From the NCBI RefSeq assembly GCF_020623625.1, contig NC_060204.1:722501-786500 (forward strand): a stretch of 64,000 bases of DNA, written 5' to 3'. Every line of letters begins with the position of its first letter. Position 1 is the first letter of the stretch. Source of the DNA: Saccharomycodes ludwigii. Taxonomy: Eukaryota; Ascomycota; Saccharomycetes; Saccharomycodales; Saccharomycodaceae. Below are positions 49,871-59,213 of this stretch, in pieces. Both the position numbers and the translations under genes were made by a program. The notes below the pieces were generated by a model. It did not search any database. It was not told where the DNA came from and saw only the letters and a list, made by a program, of their open reading frames with translations.

Positions 49871-51052
49871 ATGGGTATTAAGGGTTTGAATGCAATTATA
49901 TCAGATAAGGTACCAACAGCTATACGTAAAGCTGATATCAAAACATTTTTTGGTAGAAAAGTAGCAATTGATGCATCCATGTCATTATATCAATTCTTAA
50001 TTGCTGTTAGACAGCAGGATGGTCAACAATTAACTAATGAAATGGGTGAAACCACTTCTCACTTAATGGGTATCTTTTATCGTACTTTGCGTATGATTGA
50101 CAATGGTATCAAACCATGTTATGTATTTGATGGTAAACCACCTGATTTAAAGGGTGGTGAATTGGCTAAAAGATTAGAAAAAAGAAATGATGCAATTACC
50201 AAAGCTGAAGAACTAAAACTCAAAAAAGGTGAGGCAGAGGGAGAAATAGAAGAAGATTTACGACAACAAATATCCAAATTTGAAAGAAGAACTGTTAAAG
50301 TAACTCGTGAGCAGAATGAAGAAGCTAAACACTTGCTGGATTTAATGGGCATTCCCTACGTTAATGCACCCTGTGAAGCTGAAGCACAGTGTGCCGAGCT
50401 AGCCAAGTGCGGTAAAGTTTATGCTGCTGCGAGTGAGGATATGGACACCTTATGCTATAAAACACCTTTCTTATTAAGGCATTTAACTTTCAGTGAGGCC
50501 AAAAAAGAACCTATTCACGAGATTAATACAGATTTAGTTTTAAAAGGGCTAGATATGACGTTAGAACAATTTGTCGATTTATGTATTCTGCTGGGCTGCG
50601 ATTATTGTGATACTATCAGAGGCATTGGTCCTGTTACAGCCTTTAAATTGATCAAAGAACATGGTTCGATCGAAAATGTTGTTGAATATATCAATACCAG
50701 TGTCAATACTAAAGAAAAAAAAAAATGGATCATTCCTGAAATTTGGCCATATCAAGAAGCTAGAAGATTATTTTTGGCACCAGATGTCGTTGATGGTAAC
50801 GACATTACATTAAAATGGAACCCACCAAAGGAAGCTGAGTTGATTAAGTTTTTATGTGAAGAAAAGGGTTTTGCTGAAGATAGAGTACGTTCAGGTATTA
50901 AGCGATTACAAAAAGGACTAAAAACTGGTGTGCAAGGCAGGCTTGATGGATTTTTCAAAGTTGTTGCTAAACCTCAACAGCAAAGTAAGGATAATTCTAC
51001 AGCAGCTAGAAAAAATACAAGTAAAGGTAAAGTGACCAAAAAGAGGAAATAA
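49871..51052 (+). CDS. RAD27: Flap endonuclease Rad27 (FEN1)
   Basis: A 393-residue structure-specific nuclease that trims Okazaki fragment flaps and acts in long-patch base excision repair. Visible: [15 protein letters not shown] start, N-block aspartates in [13 protein letters not shown] and [12 protein letters not shown]-block carboxylates in [12 protein letters not shown] and [23 protein letters not shown] in the helix-hairpin-helix region, and a PCNA-binding box QGRLDGFF at 355-362 followed by a Lys/Arg-rich tail. All expected acidic residues are present. S. cerevisiae Rad27 is 382 residues. It is followed on the same strand by APN1, as the YKL113C-YKL114C pair. Confidence 0.98.
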   Translation: MGIKGLNAIISDKVPTAIRKADIKTFFGRKVAIDASMSLYQFLIAVRQQDGQQLTNEMGETTSHLMGIFYRTLRMIDNGIKPCYVFDGKPPDLKGGELAKRLEKRNDAITKAEELKLKKGEAEGEIEEDLRQQISKFERRTVKVTREQNEEAKHLLDLMGIPYVNAPCEAEAQCAELAKCGKVYAAASEDMDTLCYKTPFLLRHLTFSEAKKEPIHEINTDLVLKGLDMTLEQFVDLCILLGCDYCDTIRGIGPVTAFKLIKEHGSIENVVEYINTSVNTKEKKKWIIPEIWPYQEARRLFLAPDVVDGNDITLKWNPPKEAELIKFLCEEKGFAEDRVRSGIKRLQKGLKTGVQGRLDGFFKVVAKPQQQSKDNSTAARKNTSKGKVTKKRK

Positions 51053-51573
51053 ATGTAGTATATGTGTATAACAAAAACTAATAATCATTGAATAACTTGG
51101 TACTATATTGTCTTATTATTTTCAATCGAGTAATAGAAAATACTTGATATTATTCTTGGGAATGAACATGTCTTTATTAAACTAAAATAAAGATAATTGT
51201 TAAGTAATTGTTAATATAAATGTATTTAGTAATTTTTTCTGTGAACTATTTTCTTTTTCTATTGGCAGAGGAAATACAATTTAGTGATTCGGAATTGCTA
51301 CCAACTCGCAGTTAATCGAATACTTCAAAGAATGTTTACTTTTACTATTATTTTTTTAGGTGTTTAGCAAAGCGAACTTTTTATGTATAATTCCAATTTT
51401 ATTTTATTCTGAAATAAACAAAAGTTGAAAAAGAAAAGAAAAAAAGAAAAAGAAAAAGAAAAAAAAAAAAAAAGAAAAAGAAAAAATTCTATTTTTTTTA
51501 TTTTATTTTGAATAGTCATTATAAAAATTAAACTATAGTATAGTTCTCAACTAGTAAAAAAATATCTTCCACA
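51053..51573. other. RAD27-APN1 intergenic region
   Basis: 521 bp holding the RAD27 3' end and APN1 promoter, with an AAAAAG array at about 51430-51486. Nothing else recognised. Confidence 0.5.
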
Positions 51574-52704
51574 ATGCCTAAAGCCTCCTCCACTAAAACT
51601 GCTATCAAATTTACCAGATCAACGACATCTAAGTTTAAATTTGGAGCACATGTTAGCGCAAGCGGGGGCATTTCAAAAAGTGTTACCAATGCTTTCAATA
51701 TAGGCTGTAATTCGTTTGCTATGTTTTTGAAATCGCCTAGGAAATGGTCGGCTCCACCATTCACAACTGAAGAAATTAATAAATTTAGACAAAATTGTAT
51801 TGAATTGAAGTATGACCCTTTAACCGATATTTTACCTCACGGTCAATATATGATCAACTTAGCCAACCCAGATAAGGAAAAAGCTGAAAAAAGTTTTGAA
51901 AGTTTTCTTGATGAATTAAGAAGATGTGAAGAATTGGGTATAGGTCATTATAATTTTCATCCTGGGTCCTCATTATCCAGTGGTGATCACGAAAAACAAT
52001 TAAAACAACTGGCAAACTATATTAACATAGCTCATGAGAAAACTTCGTTTGTCAAAACCGTTATTGAAAATATGGCTGGAACCGGGAATCTAGTTGGCAG
52101 TGACCTAAATGACATCCGTAAAGTTATTGAACTGGTTAAAAATAAAGATAGAGTAGGGGTTTGCATTGATACATGCCACACTTTTGCAGCTGGCTACGAT
52201 ATTGGCACTGAACAATCTTTCTATAATTTTATGAATGAATTCAACCAAATAATTGGTCAGGAATACCTAATGGGGATTCACTTAAACGATTCTAAGGCTC
52301 CTCTTGGTGGAAATAGAGATTTGCATGAAAAAATAGGTCAAGGCTATATTGGATTAGAAGTTTTCAAGGCAGTTGCTCATTGTGATTTATTATGTGGAAT
52401 ACCAATAATTTTGGAAACTCCACAAGAGAAAGACGAAGGTTATGGTGAAGAAATTAAATTGCTAGAATGGTTAGAAGAAATTGGGGATAAACCGGAGGAA
52501 GGAATGGAGGAGGAAAATGAAAAGGATAATAAACTATTGCAAGATAAAATTGTTTATTTACAAAAATTGGGTGAAAACTCCAGAAAAAAACAAATGGAAT
52601 TATTTGAAAAGAAGAAGAATGGTAAAGATAACAAGGCCAAAAAGAAGCGCAGTAATAATGATGATGACATTATAACTAAATTAGCAAAAAAGGTGAAGAG
52701 ATAG
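51574..52704 (+). CDS. APN1: AP endonuclease Apn1 (endonuclease IV family)
   Basis: A 376-residue class II AP endonuclease and 3'-diesterase. The TIM-barrel zinc ligands are visible in order: FGAHVSASGG, LPHGQYMINLANP, HYNFHPGSS, VIENMAGTG, CIDTCHTFAAGYD, GIHLNDSKAPLGGNRDLHEKIGQGYIG and ILETPQ. A Lys-rich C-terminal extension (KAKKKRSNN, KLAKKVKR) fits the nuclear localisation tail of S. cerevisiae Apn1 (367 residues). An N-terminal Ser/Thr/Lys stretch precedes the domain. Works with Rad27 in base excision repair. Confidence 0.98.
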   Translation: MPKASSTKTAIKFTRSTTSKFKFGAHVSASGGISKSVTNAFNIGCNSFAMFLKSPRKWSAPPFTTEEINKFRQNCIELKYDPLTDILPHGQYMINLANPDKEKAEKSFESFLDELRRCEELGIGHYNFHPGSSLSSGDHEKQLKQLANYINIAHEKTSFVKTVIENMAGTGNLVGSDLNDIRKVIELVKNKDRVGVCIDTCHTFAAGYDIGTEQSFYNFMNEFNQIIGQEYLMGIHLNDSKAPLGGNRDLHEKIGQGYIGLEVFKAVAHCDLLCGIPIILETPQEKDEGYGEEIKLLEWLEEIGDKPEEGMEEENEKDNKLLQDKIVYLQKLGENSRKKQMELFEKKKNGKDNKAKKKRSNNDDDIITKLAKKVKR

Positions 52705-53151
52705 ACATAGAATTAGCCTTTTGAAAGAGAAAGAAAAAGAAAAAAGAAAAGGAAAAAACATTTTTATTTCAGTACCAACTATAATGCTTATATCTATTTT
52801 TGAGTTTGTATAAGATAAACATTTTGCTTTGATCTGTTATAGATTATTAAATTATCTTTGACTAAGCTCAAGCTTTATTTGTTCCATTGAATATCAAATA
52901 AACAAACCAATATTTAATTTCGTACATGATGATATTATGCTATATGCAAAAAAAAAAAAAAAAAAAAAAAAAAATAACAAAAAAATAACAAAAAAAATAA
53001 CAAAAAAAATAACAAAAAAAAAAAGTAAGCTAGAAATTTTATGACACCTACCAAGCCAAGTTTTTAAATTTTCAAAGAACCATCCCATAAAATTGATAAA
53101 CGCAAAGACAAAAGAAAAAAAAAAAATTTTTTTTTTTTTTTTAACCATCCC
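52705..53151. other. APN1-STB intergenic region
   Basis: 447 bp. About five AAAAAAATAAC units lie at 52965-53020 after a long A run, and a T run ends just before the next ATG. No gene. Confidence 0.5.
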
Positions 53152-56100
53152 ATGGAACATAATACTAAATTCAATCAGGAAAGAGTTCCATTCTTATTCC
53201 CAGAATTCCACGTGATATACAAACTATTATCATCTGCACCTCATTTCCGCTACGGATGTTGCGAAACTGTTTTCAAAGGATTTGAAATTTATATCGTGGA
53301 ACAATGGTGTCTTGATAGGGAAATATCATCAATAATAACATCTTATACAGGGAACCCAGACAATATTTTGCATGCAATTAAAATCTATTTACCCTTAAAT
53401 CCTCAATTTTGGCCCCCAGAGTTGAAGAATTATTTAAGTTCAATCGTTGATTCAAGCAGTTTACAATATGTACCGGATCTAGGATATTTATTTGTAACAA
53501 ATTTGTCGCAACTTCCATTTTCGTCCTCTAATCTAAATTTGATTCACGTAGATGGTGGAGATATAAGGACGGTATGGCATAATTTTACTAATAATTTGAA
53601 CCTAAGAAGATTAAATTGTGGTGCCAGGTCTGGTGTCATGTTGAACAAACCCAGTTCTGCAAGTGTAGACAAATTTTTACAATTGTACAAAATTACGAAA
53701 AAAACTGTTAAAACTAATGCTTCAAAAAATAGTAAGAGCGGTGTGGATTCTGGTGGCAACAGTACTGATACAAATCATCTGTTTAGAATGACTTCAAATA
53801 ATGTTGTTGATTCAACTGCATTAAATAATAACCAACTAGCATTTACTGACAATGAAATAAATAACGAATATTTAGATAACACTTTAACAGCACCTCCTAA
53901 ATCTTTATCAACCATGAGTAAAAAAAGGGATAACAAGATGGCTGAAGATCAACAACAATCAGTGCCAATGTTATACCATCCAACGTATACCGTAATAGAA
54001 CTTGTTATTTATATTGTCCAAGTTTCGTTAAGTTTTTTCAACTTATTAGAACACAAGTATATTGATGGCTTTTATTGTCATAAGACGCAGCAGGCATTAC
54101 AAAGATGGCAGAAAATTTATGGGTCTGTATATTTTCCCGCGTTGCTGCAGTCCAGAGGATTGACTCCCAATGTTTTGTCGGCACTAATAAGCTTAGTTTT
54201 AACGTGTTTCTATAAATTCATTGTAGAGGATTGTATGCCGCCAACAGGTGCAGCTGACCCGTTCACCGAGCCTTCACTAATATCATCTGCGATATACCAT
54301 TTTCAAAAAAAAATCAGCTCGAAAAAATCTAAATACGGATCGTTAGGTACCTCCTCTGCTAATTACTCATATGCATATTACTACGGAGGGAATACTAGTC
54401 ACCATACTCATGGCAACAATTATTACAGTAATACAAACAATAATGGTGGTGCAGCACCATATATTTTTTATTTAGATATACCATTGATAAATAAGCTATT
54501 TGAAGTTTCGAATTCAGACTCCAAAAATGACTTTACGCAACTCAAAAAAGTAGTTAAATCAACAGTCAAAGATATCACCAAGTTAAGAAAAAACAATTCT
54601 TATCATTTGGCATCGACCGAGATGTTAACTACGGATTTGAATGATTTAGTGCAGACAATTAACAATTGCAGCTCTACTTTTAGCAATTCAAATGGTATAA
54701 CGGCGTCTTTAAACTCACATTATCATAATATTCATCATATTCATCACGGTTTCCATAACCATTTGCATGATGCTGATGCCAATAGTAACAACAATAGTGG
54801 CACAAATACTCCCAGTAGTCAACATACCGATCATCACGGAAGTTATGGTATTGCTAATGCCACTGTAAATGGTGTTGCTCTTAGTATGGGTATAAATCAC
54901 AGCAATGGTAATAATGACTATGACACGAATGCTCAGTTTAATACAAATAACGATAGCAATAACGCCAACACAACAAACATGAATATCAATAGCAATACTA
55001 TGAATGCAAAGGTCAAAGGATCCATTTTAGGCTGGTTGTGGAATGAAAAGGACACGAATGGGAAATTAAAATTTTACTACCATGATTTTGTTTCATATGA
55101 CTATAATAGGGATTACGACGACGATTTAGATTATTATTATGCATTAAAACTGAAAGATTCTAAGCACCCAGAAAACAACAATGATATACCTCAGTACCGA
55201 ATGATAATCACCACATTTTATAAAAATGTTTATGGTGAAAAATCGTTTGGTTTTAAAAAATATTTAGAAAACAATATGGATAATGATAGTTCTTCTGTTT
55301 ATAATCGTGCAATGAACAATATAAACTTTAGGTCTATAAGTGGTAATAAAAATGCTGGATCTGGCACACAAAAACACAACAACAACAACAACAAAGACGA
55401 ACTTAACTCCACAAATATGTTTAAGGATAACTCGCATACCTTTGGCGTCTATGATTTGAAGAAGCATGGTGGAATTGACGGGGAATATTATAACGGTTAT
55501 AACTACAAGGACAAAAATAACCAGCACGCTGACGATGAATTGGACGGGATAATACCAAAAAATAGTGAAGACAATGAATCCAATATATCAAGTTATAATA
55601 AAGAGACTTCTCCGTTCGATGAATGGTTTTTCAAAGAGTACAATAGAAGATATTCAAGCTCGGATATAGAGCTGGAGGAAAAACAAGCAGACGAAATTAA
55701 AACCAGAAGAAATAGCTTGTCATTGATCCAAGACCATTTAGAAAAATGGAATTTGGTAACATTAAGTGGAGTAAGAATGGCATTAGAATTGAAGAGATTG
55801 AATAGAGACACTGAGCAAGAGCTCCTACCAACCACTGCCATTAATACTGTCAGTAATAACACTAATGAGACACCTGCCTTTTATGCTGACCCTGACGAAG
55901 AATTCGCTGCATTGAAAACAAAAGTTGTATCGTTAGAAAAAAATTTACCAGTTTTAAAACGTAGTTTAGATATTTTAGAAGCCAGATTTCAAGATGACGT
56001 AGAGAATAAAAGTAGCATATATAAAAATATGAAGAATACCATAGAATCTACGATCTCCAAATACAATTACGACTTGAGGATGTTAGAAAGAAAGATAAGA

Positions 56101-56394
56101 AATGTGAAAGATAACATGGAGCAATTTGATATCAAGATAACTGGCATTGAAAGGACACTTATTGAATTTGCTAAGTACGAAGGTCATGAGTATTTAGAAT
56201 TATTAAATAAGTCTGGATTCACCGAAGAAGGCACGACTAAGGATGGTGCTACAGAAACTACCAGCAGTATTATTAATAATACAGAAAATAGACGAGAACT
56301 ACAACATTACAATGGATTAATACTTACATTTTTACTGACTGCGTATGAACATGTTAAAGTGCTAATTAGGAATTTTTTTCAAAATCCACATTAA
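53152..56394 (+). CDS. STB6: Stb2/Stb6-like protein (Sin3-binding family)
   Basis: A 1080-residue protein. The N-terminal domain (about 1-175; FPEFHVIYKLLSSAPHFRYGCCE, FEIYIVEQWCLDR, ILHAIKIYLPLNPQ) and a second conserved region near 275-370 (HPTYTVIELVIYIVQVSL, CHKTQQALQRWQK) look like fungal Stb6/Stb2 proteins; the C-terminal 180 residues are coiled coil. In S. cerevisiae STB6 (YKL072W) and STB2 (YMR053C) are paralogs named for Sin3 binding. The function is poorly known. The assignment leans on synteny: FAR3 (YMR052W) converges on it and ERB1 (YMR049C) and YKL069W follow. Inserts rich in His, Asn, Ser and Tyr (about 400-450 and 515-625) make it longer than S. cerevisiae Stb6 (about 766). 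Its end overlaps FAR3 by 29 bp. Confidence 0.75.
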   Translation: MEHNTKFNQERVPFLFPEFHVIYKLLSSAPHFRYGCCETVFKGFEIYIVEQWCLDREISSIITSYTGNPDNILHAIKIYLPLNPQFWPPELKNYLSSIVDSSSLQYVPDLGYLFVTNLSQLPFSSSNLNLIHVDGGDIRTVWHNFTNNLNLRRLNCGARSGVMLNKPSSASVDKFLQLYKITKKTVKTNASKNSKSGVDSGGNSTDTNHLFRMTSNNVVDSTALNNNQLAFTDNEINNEYLDNTLTAPPKSLSTMSKKRDNKMAEDQQQSVPMLYHPTYTVIELVIYIVQVSLSFFNLLEHKYIDGFYCHKTQQALQRWQKIYGSVYFPALLQSRGLTPNVLSALISLVLTCFYKFIVEDCMPPTGAADPFTEPSLISSAIYHFQKKISSKKSKYGSLGTSSANYSYAYYYGGNTSHHTHGNNYYSNTNNNGGAAPYIFYLDIPLINKLFEVSNSDSKNDFTQLKKVVKSTVKDITKLRKNNSYHLASTEMLTTDLNDLVQTINNCSSTFSNSNGITASLNSHYHNIHHIHHGFHNHLHDADANSNNNSGTNTPSSQHTDHHGSYGIANATVNGVALSMGINHSNGNNDYDTNAQFNTNNDSNNANTTNMNINSNTMNAKVKGSILGWLWNEKDTNGKLKFYYHDFVSYDYNRDYDDDLDYYYALKLKDSKHPENNNDIPQYRMIITTFYKNVYGEKSFGFKKYLENNMDNDSSSVYNRAMNNINFRSISGNKNAGSGTQKHNNNNNKDELNSTNMFKDNSHTFGVYDLKKHGGIDGEYYNGYNYKDKNNQHADDELDGIIPKNSEDNESNISSYNKETSPFDEWFFKEYNRRYSSSDIELEEKQADEIKTRRNSLSLIQDHLEKWNLVTLSGVRMALELKRLNRDTEQELLPTTAINTVSNNTNETPAFYADPDEEFAALKTKVVSLEKNLPVLKRSLDILEARFQDDVENKSSIYKNMKNTIESTISKYNYDLRMLERKIRNVKDNMEQFDIKITGIERTLIEFAKYEGHEYLELLNKSGFTEEGTTKDGATETTSSIINNTENRRELQHYNGLILTFLLTAYEHVKVLIRNFFQNPH

Positions 56395-57004
56395 TTAGTT
56401 TATTTATTTTAGATATTTGTTCCTTGTTTAAACTAGTGATTATGTTTTTGTCGGTGGCACCATCATTGCTCTGTGATAATAGGTTTTTAATTATATGGTC
56501 TAATTTTAATTTGACTTGGTCTACATTAAATTTTAAATTGGAATTTAAAAACTTAATTTCTGTTAGATTATTATTTAAAACACTGACATTATTGTAGATA
56601 TAACTGTTTATGATATCCTTTTCCAATTTTACCATCAAATTGTTTTGCTCTAAAATGAAAAACTTTATAGATCTAATTAATTCCTTGAATTGTTCGATCA
56701 ATTTACACATTCTATCCTTTAAAAATAGCTGTTGTTTAATTTGATAAATTAACTTGTAATTTTCATTTATTAGTTGATTTTCCTGAATGTTTATAGTATT
56801 CTCGTTATCCGTTCCATTAGTATTAGTAATTCTGTTTGTAAGGTCATTCTTAGAATATTCTTCATAGGTTATGTACGATTGTTTGGATATCCTTCTCAAA
56901 ACCTGCTCTAATTTGTTGGTTTCCAAACGGTTGTTTTTTTGGTGATCGATTAATTGTTGGGTTAGATTAACTAAATATTCGAAACAATCATTCCAGTTGT
57001 CCAT
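56366..57004 (-). CDS. FAR3: Pheromone-arrest protein Far3
   Basis: A 212-residue, mostly coiled-coil protein. It matches S. cerevisiae Far3 (204 residues) in its N-terminal block, CFEYLVNLTQQLIDHQKNNR (CFEYL...LT versus SFDYLLQLT), then LEQVLRRISKQSYITYEEYSK, and in LINENYKLIYQIKQQ followed by FILEQNN. Far3 belongs to the Far complex (Far3, 7, 8, 9, 10, 11), a STRIPAK-like assembly that keeps cells arrested after pheromone and counters TORC2. The last codons overlap the convergent STB gene (56366-56394). The YMR052W-YMR053C arrangement is the same. Confidence 0.9.
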   Translation of the reverse strand: MDNWNDCFEYLVNLTQQLIDHQKNNRLETNKLEQVLRRISKQSYITYEEYSKNDLTNRITNTNGTDNENTINIQENQLINENYKLIYQIKQQLFLKDRMCKLIEQFKELIRSIKFFILEQNNLMVKLEKDIINSYIYNNVSVLNNNLTEIKFLNSNLKFNVDQVKLKLDHIIKNLLSQSNDGATDKNIITSLNKEQISKINKLINVDFEKNS

Positions 57005-57270
57005 CGTTACAAACTGTTTGTTTATGTGTTTGATGGTAATAGGTGAACCCTTTTATTTGCAAAATATGTGTGTAGATATGTGTATTTATATCTCTATGTT
57101 AACAATAAAGTTGTTGGTGTTAAAAACAGGATATGTGTTTATATTTATTTTTTTTTTTTTAATTTATTTTTTTAATTTTTTTCTTTTTTTTGTTATTTTC
57201 TAATGCAGAGAAATAAAAATACTTTTAATTATAAGGAGCAAGAGATGACGGAATATGAAGCTAAGTTATT

Positions 57271-57344
57271 GGTTTTGTGGTCTAGTTGGTTATGGCATCT
57301 GCTTAACACGCAGAACGTCCCCAGTTCGATCCTGGGCAAAATCA
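57271..57344 (+). tRNA. tRNA-Val(AAC)
   Basis: 74 nt, GGTTTTG...CAAAATC acceptor stem with discriminator A, anticodon AAC at 57305-57307. It differs from S. cerevisiae tRNA-Val(AAC) by very few bases, including a compensated acceptor pair (U-A in place of C-G). Box B GTTCGATCC is present. A T run at about 57362 follows as Pol III terminator. No intron. Confidence 0.97.
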
Positions 57345-58056
57345 TAAACTTTGATTTAATTCTTTTTTTAATTTTTTTTCTCTCTGATTTATGAGAAAAG
57401 TAAATAGTGAAGTTTAGAGCGGCTAAACTGTGATAATATAAAGACGCATTAATAACACATTATGATACAACAATTCGATTTCTTGAGAACACATTTTTTT
57501 TTTTTTTTTTTTTTTTTTTTCACCTATTTCTGCAAGCTGATGTTTTCGTTGTCAAGTTATACGTGTATATTTCTTCCCATGATATTCTGAACTAATGCCT
57601 TTACACAAGGTTGAGAGTTAATAATTTTATATCTCAGATGATTGGAATTAATCTTTTATTACAAATGGAGCTTTTCAAGGTTAGTTAGGAGTGAAGCACC
57701 AACATCGATGTTACTTTCTCCTAGTTACTATTTTACTTTTTTGTATATAAGTCGTTTTATAAACGCTACTTTACTTTTTTTTATTGGTGACCACATCATT
57801 AGTGGGTACCATAGTATCCGACTATTATTTGTGGTTAATTATTATTAGTAATAAGTCATAGTCACGATGTAGAAAATCGTGATATTTTGAAGAAAAAGGT
57901 TAATAAAATAACTTGATACTTTGTTGCTTGTCTTTTATATACCTTTTTAACCAATAAATTATAACATTAATTTTTTTTTTTTTTAAATAAATCATCTCTT
58001 TGTATATGTGTTATTTCCACTTTTTTCTATGTGATATTTGTATTATCCATTAGAAA
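57345..58056. other. Gap between tRNA-Val and the candidate solo LTR
   Basis: 712 bp of AT-rich DNA with a T run at 57491-57520. Such tRNA-flanking gaps often hold decayed LTRs, but I cannot define one here with ends. A 68-codon frame at 57642-57848 looks random. Confidence 0.4.
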
Positions 58057-58499
58057 TGTCTCATAATCTACAATTATTTCTGCATTCTATAATAATTGTG
58101 TGAAATACAAATATGGTTGAAAAAGAAACTGTTATGAAGTAGAATTGTGTTTATCACAATCCGTACAGAATATAGAATGATCGGTTAATAAAAGATCGGT
58201 TAATAAAAGATCGGTTAATAAAGGATCGGTTAATAAAGGACCAACCAATAATAATATAACATTGTCGTGTCAACATCGAAACAAGAACAGAAACAGAAAC
58301 GTGAAAATAAATCGTATATAAAGAGAGGATTTATTCAAGAGAAATCAATTATGAAATTAGTTATAATATATAAGTTATTAGTTAAAAGTATATAAAAGAT
58401 CAAGCAACAAACTATTACATCTGCCTTGATATAAATAGTAAAGTATCAAATCTGTCTACTAACCCTGCCCCTCCCAGTATATCCTCTCTGCGACATAAC
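58057..58499 (+). repeat. Candidate solo LTR upstream of tRNA-Trp
   Basis: A segment starting TGTCTCATAATC and ending GCGACATAAC(A), flanked by AGAAA on both sides (58052-58056 and 58500-58504), ends 13 bp before the tRNA-Trp gene. This is where Ty3-like integrases insert. It has a 15-bp tandem repeat and a TATAAATAG box near its right end. The right end is either ...AAC with a 5-bp duplication or ...ACA with a 4-bp one. No internal element remains. It is unrelated to the 731-bp LTR. Confidence 0.45.
58179..58238 (+). repeat. 15-bp tandem repeat, four units (GATCGGTTAATAAAA/G)
   Basis: Two units end in A and two in G. The array lies within the candidate solo LTR; a partial fifth unit (GACCAACCAATAA) may follow. 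Confidence 0.85.
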
Positions 58500-58512
58500 A
58501 GAAACCAAAGTT

Positions 58513-58640
58513 GAAGCGGTGGCTCAATGGTAGAGCTTTCGACTCCAGTTAAATTAATTGGTTTCGGCGTTACAAACACCAGTATTATGGCGTTGAAAGA
58601 TGCAATCGAAGGGTTGCAGGTTCAATTCCTGTCCGTTTCA
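58513..58640 (+). tRNA. tRNA-Trp(CCA) with 56-nt intron
   Basis: Mature part 72 nt, GAAGCGG...CCGTTTC acceptor stem with discriminator A, matching S. cerevisiae tRNA-Trp almost completely. Anticodon CCA at 58545-58547; the intron (58549-58604) begins after one further nucleotide, G37, as in all yeast tRNA introns. It contains TTGG, able to pair with the anticodon. S. cerevisiae has a 34-nt intron and A37. A T7 run at 58642-58648 is the Pol III terminator. Confidence 0.97.
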
Positions 58641-59213
58641 ATTTTTTTAATTATTATTAATTTTTTTTTTTTTTTTTTTCTTTAATTCTTCTTTCCCCCT
58701 CTTTTTGCTTGTTGTTATGCCCCTCAATTTTTTAATTTTTAAGCTTGTGATTTATAGCTCTTCGGGAATTATCGGAAGTGGGAAATCACTCCATTGATTT
58801 TCTTGCTTTTTTTTTCTTGCTTTTTTTTCTTGCTTTTTTTTAATAAATGCGGAAAGAAAGAAAAAAAAAAAAAAAGGAGGGAGGATTAACTGCCTTCTCA
58901 TTGCATGCCCCTTTCTTTCCCCCCCCCTGCTAAAAATTAAAAAAATTAATAGAAAAAAAAAAATATCGTGAAACTAAACCGAATATCGGAAAAATAAATT
59001 AAAATCAAAGAAAAATAATCCACAAAAAAATATATATATATATATATGTATAATATATAAAATAATAAATAGCAAAACTGATCCATACTTTATTATTTGT
59101 CTAACTCATCTCCTCTGGGCTACAACGACAAAAGTAAAGAAGTTTAACTTTTTAAAAAAACAAAACAAAGAAAAACCACAAACAAAAAAAGAGAAAATTA
59201 ATCAAGAATAACA
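58641..59213. other. Gap between tRNA-Trp and F-box gene
   Basis: 573 bp. A CTTGCTTTTTTTT array (three units, about 58802-58842), an A run, a C run near 58920, and a (TA)n stretch near 59030-59047. Promoter of the F-box gene is presumed. No gene. Confidence 0.5.

Noticed and set aside
57709-57966. TGTTAC...ATAACA segment as a second solo LTR near tRNA-Val
   Set aside because: Flanks do not show a target duplication and the similarity is limited to the short ends.
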